Assembly: GCA_045540055.1 (NCBI GenBank)
Contig: JAZQGO010000011.1
Location: forward strand, 1 to 64,000
Length of the DNA: 64,000 bases
Reading direction: 5' to 3'
DNA from: SIG565 sp045540055
Lineage (GTDB): Bacteria > Bacillota > Clostridia > Oscillospirales > Acutalibacteraceae
The notes under the pieces were generated by a model. The model was given only the letters and a program-made list of their open reading frames with translations, was not told the DNA's origin and did not search any database. Both the position numbers and the translations under genes were made by a program. The first letter of the stretch is position 1; each line of letters starts with the position of its first letter. Of the stretch, positions 62,060 to 64,000 are shown in pieces.

Positions 62060-62696
62060 AGAGCGTAAAAATCCTTTCAGATTTTTACCTATGGATATAG
62101 GTAGAATGGTTTGCAGTGTGCTTTTACCTATTTTTCGCAATAAGCGAATACATATTTCGGGTAAAAAATACAAAAAACACCTAAAGGGCGGTGTGATTGT
62201 AGTATCAAATCACACCGGCTTTTCCGACCCGTTTTTAATAGGCACAACCTTTTGGTATCGCCGTGTTTTCTTCTTGGCGGCGAAAGAGGTTATGCGCAAT
62301 AGAATTATTGAAATATTGCTCAAGGGTATGGGATGTATCAAAATTGACCGCGAAATATCCGATATAAATGCTATAAGAAAATGCGTGAATCTGCTAAAAG
62401 ATGGTAAGCTTCTCAGTATGTTTCCTCAGGGTGGCATAACAGAGGGCGGCGAGGTTGATAAAATTAAATCGGGTGCAGTTTTAATTTCAATGCAGGCGGG
62501 TGTACCTATTGTACCTGCCTATACGGTTAAGAGAGAACACTGGTGGCAAAGACAAAAGGTCGTTATAGGTGACGAGTTTGATTGTCGACATAAGTGCAAT
62601 AAGCGTTTTCCGTCGGTTACCGATATAGCGGCTTTATCTAAAGAATTACTTCAAAAAATTGAGGAGTGTAGGATAGTCTATGAGCAAACAAACTGA
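62040..62696 (+). CDS. PlsC-type acyltransferase 2
   Basis: 218 residues (TTG start at 62040) or 215 (ATG at 62049); the GGAG site at 62032-62035 fits the TTG slightly better. Motifs VSNHTGFSD (NHx4D), FPQGGITEGG and VPIVPAYTV. It overlaps the first acyltransferase by about 20 bp and the carrier gene by 17 bp. The QGG in place of the usual EGR/EGT motif differs from gene 1, suggesting a different acceptor. Confidence 0.86.
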   Translation: MKTMQNKERKNPFRFLPMDIGRMVCSVLLPIFRNKRIHISGKKYKKHLKGGVIVVSNHTGFSDPFLIGTTFWYRRVFFLAAKEVMRNRIIEILLKGMGCIKIDREISDINAIRKCVNLLKDGKLLSMFPQGGITEGGEVDKIKSGAVLISMQAGVPIVPAYTVKREHWWQRQKVVIGDEFDCRHKCNKRFPSVTDIAALSKELLQKIEECRIVYEQTN

Positions 62697-62940
62697 TAAA
62701 TCAATAATTATTGAAAAACTTACCGAGCTGTTTAACAGCGTTTTCGAGGGTGAACTTAATGTCGAGTCACTGTCGGCTGATACACGCCTTATTGAAGATA
62801 TAGGTATGAATTCAATAGGTCTTCTATATATGGCGATGGCGGTAGAAGAGGAGTTTGGCGTACGCTTTACCAACGATGATTTTGTGTCGCTCAGAACGGT
62901 TGGCGATGTTGTTGAAAAAATTGGGGCTAATGTTTTATGA
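62680..62940 (+). CDS. acyl carrier protein
   Basis: 86 residues with the carrier motif DIGMNSIGLL (Ser for phosphopantetheine) and the helical acidic fold. A dedicated ACP in this cluster, not the housekeeping one, which normally lies near fab genes. It overlaps both neighbours, so it is coupled to them. Confidence 0.92.
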   Translation: MSKQTDKSIIIEKLTELFNSVFEGELNVESLSADTRLIEDIGMNSIGLLYMAMAVEEEFGVRFTNDDFVSLRTVGDVVEKIGANVL

Positions 62941-63344
62941 AATGGACGGCAGACATGCCAAAATGTGGCGACATTATCCGTGTGAAGGTTAAATTTTATC
63001 ATCACTATGGGATATTTGTAGACGAGGACTGCGTAGTGCAGTTCGGTATGCCCGATAATACGGGTGTGAATCCCGATGATATTGAGGTTATCACTACCAA
63101 TATTGATACTTTTAGAAACGGCGGAGCAGTCGAAACCGCAGCTTTTTCGGTTTTAGAGCGTATGAAAAAGCAAAGTAGTGAAAAAATTGTTGAAACTGCA
63201 CTGTCGCGAATCGGCGAAAAAGGCTATAACATTTTGCATAATAACTGCGAGCATTTTGTGAATGAATGTGTTTTCGGTGAGGCTGAATCAGGATTTCTTG
63301 ATTCGGTTCGACAGGAAATCAGAAAAAAGATTGGCAAGAAGTAA
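62937..63344 (+). CDS. LRAT-fold (H-NC family) acyltransferase
   Basis: 135 residues with the lecithin:retinol acyltransferase/NlpC-P60-related permuted fold: HHYGIFVD (catalytic His 22 or 23), and NNCEHFVNECV with Cys 104 as the likely nucleophile. LRAT-family members move acyl groups from lipids to alcohols or amines (or hydrolyse them). Its placement right after an ACP and two PlsC genes makes acyl transfer the best guess. Starts 4 nt before the ACP stop. Ends in a basic tail (RKKIGKK). Confidence 0.86.
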   Translation: MKWTADMPKCGDIIRVKVKFYHHYGIFVDEDCVVQFGMPDNTGVNPDDIEVITTNIDTFRNGGAVETAAFSVLERMKKQSSEKIVETALSRIGEKGYNILHNNCEHFVNECVFGEAESGFLDSVRQEIRKKIGKK

Positions 63345-63373
63345 TTAATTTTGTATTATAGGAGGCATTAAAA

Positions 63374-64000
63374 ATGAGTGATAATTGGATATGGTTGCCC
63401 GAAGTCAAATACCCTCAGTATCAGACCACTTGTTACAGTGGATTTAATAATTACCAAAACGGCAACTATACGGTTGCTGAATTTAAAAAAGAATATTCCT
63501 TTGATAAAAAGGTAAAAACAGTATGTTTGCGTTTTAGCGCAGATACAGAGTTTCAGTTATATCTTAATGACCAAATCATCGCTACGGGCCCTGCCTGTGT
63601 TGGCGGTGATTTTATGGGTAATGAATCCCCGAGGGATAATTTTTATTATCAAGTGCTTACACTTACCCCTGATACAAATGTGCTTCATTTTTTCTCAAGG
63701 GTTAAGATGATGCCGGTGAAAATCTGTGAATATTCAAAGGGACACGGCGGCTTTATGCTGAGAGCAGATATAACCTTTGAGGATGGCACAACCACAAACG
63801 TATATACTGATGAGACATGGCTTACACGTCGTAACGGTGCATATAATACTCCATATAGCTATGATGGCAGAATACCTGAAGATGAATATGTTTTTGCGCA
63901 GTCAACCGAAAATATATGGAATGCAACCTTGGCACCCATTGAAATCAGGTGCGAGGAAGAACTGATGCCGAAAAACAGTGAGATAGTTTTACAGCCGCAT
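63374..64000 (+). CDS. alpha-L-rhamnosidase-like protein, partial (3' end outside the window)
   Basis: At least 209 residues, open at the right edge. ATG 63374 follows GGAGG. The N-terminal region (SDNWIWLPEVKYPQYQTTCYSGF, then LRFSADTEFQLYLNDQIIATGPA and FMLRADITFEDGTTTNVYTDETWLTRR) matches the N-terminal domain of family 78 glycoside hydrolases. No signal peptide. It is 29 bp after the LRAT gene but functionally unrelated as far as can be seen. The catalytic domain is beyond the window. Confidence 0.75.
   Translation, partial: MSDNWIWLPEVKYPQYQTTCYSGFNNYQNGNYTVAEFKKEYSFDKKVKTVCLRFSADTEFQLYLNDQIIATGPACVGGDFMGNESPRDNFYYQVLTLTPDTNVLHFFSRVKMMPVKICEYSKGHGGFMLRADITFEDGTTTNVYTDETWLTRRNGAYNTPYSYDGRIPEDEYVFAQSTENIWNATLAPIEIRCEEELMPKNSEIVLQPH

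Overview
The window reads as chromosomal DNA from a spore-forming, probably gut-associated member of the Clostridia (Bacillota; an Oscillospirales/Ruminococcaceae-like lineage is my inference). It carries the classic Gram-positive housekeeping order yicC-remA-gmk-rpoZ-priA-def-fmt-rsmB-rlmN-prpC-prkC-rsgA, the spore genes spoVM, sipL-like and gerW/ytfJ, a Re-citrate synthase, a Na+-pumping decarboxylase, strong GGAGG ribosome binding sites, and consensus TTGACA/TATAAT promoters. No rRNA, CRISPR array, prophage or complete insertion sequence is visible.

Layout. 0.1-12 kb: housekeeping run for RNA quality control, translation and Ser/Thr phosphorylation, ending in the 27-codon spoVM gene. 12-14 kb: a SipL-like spore-coat morphogenesis gene, then a tRNA-Leu(GAG) gene with a fully consensus promoter and a repeat built partly from tRNA fragments. 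14.4-17.8 kb: oadG / biotin carrier / oadB / oadA, a sodium-translocating oxaloacetate decarboxylase. 18-25 kb: three metallophosphoesterase-type genes. One is fused to an AraC-type DNA-binding domain and its phosphoesterase active site looks dead; next to it are an intact cytoplasmic paralogue and an intact secreted lipoprotein. 25-34 kb: uvrB and uvrA separated by a sugar cassette (AraC regulator, two TIM-barrel isomerases, a Gfo/Idh dehydrogenase) with a MITE-like repeat at its edge.

34-36 kb: DUF5685, a J-domain protein with a cysteine-rich tail, and a membrane protein. 36-41 kb: Re-citrate synthase-like, GntR, aconitase and isocitrate dehydrogenase, overlapping genes that form an oxidative branch to 2-oxoglutarate. 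41-50 kb: dehydrogenase, LCP cell-wall ligase, a 48-codon peptide gene with its own promoter and terminator, ABC-F ATPase, BrnQ, a ferritin-like protein, and DUF2953 + GerW. 49-52 kb: two hydrolases and a glycosyltransferase-GtrA fusion. 52-56.6 kb: plsX, fakA and two fakB genes (uptake of exogenous fatty acids). 56.7-58.5 kb: an alpha/beta hydrolase with a cysteine at the nucleophile position and a polysaccharide deacetylase. 58.5-58.8 kb: a second MITE copy with perfect 32-bp terminal inverted repeats. 58.8-63.3 kb: a compact acyl-lipid cluster (phosphopantetheinyl transferase, AMP ligase-ACP, two PlsC acyltransferases, a free ACP, an LRAT-fold acyltransferase). The window ends inside an alpha-L-rhamnosidase-like gene.

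The two best candidates for something undescribed are the AraC/pseudo-phosphoesterase locus (18-25 kb) and the LRAT/PlsC/ACP acyl-lipid cluster (58.8-63.3 kb). All assignments come from reading the sequence by eye; no database search was run.
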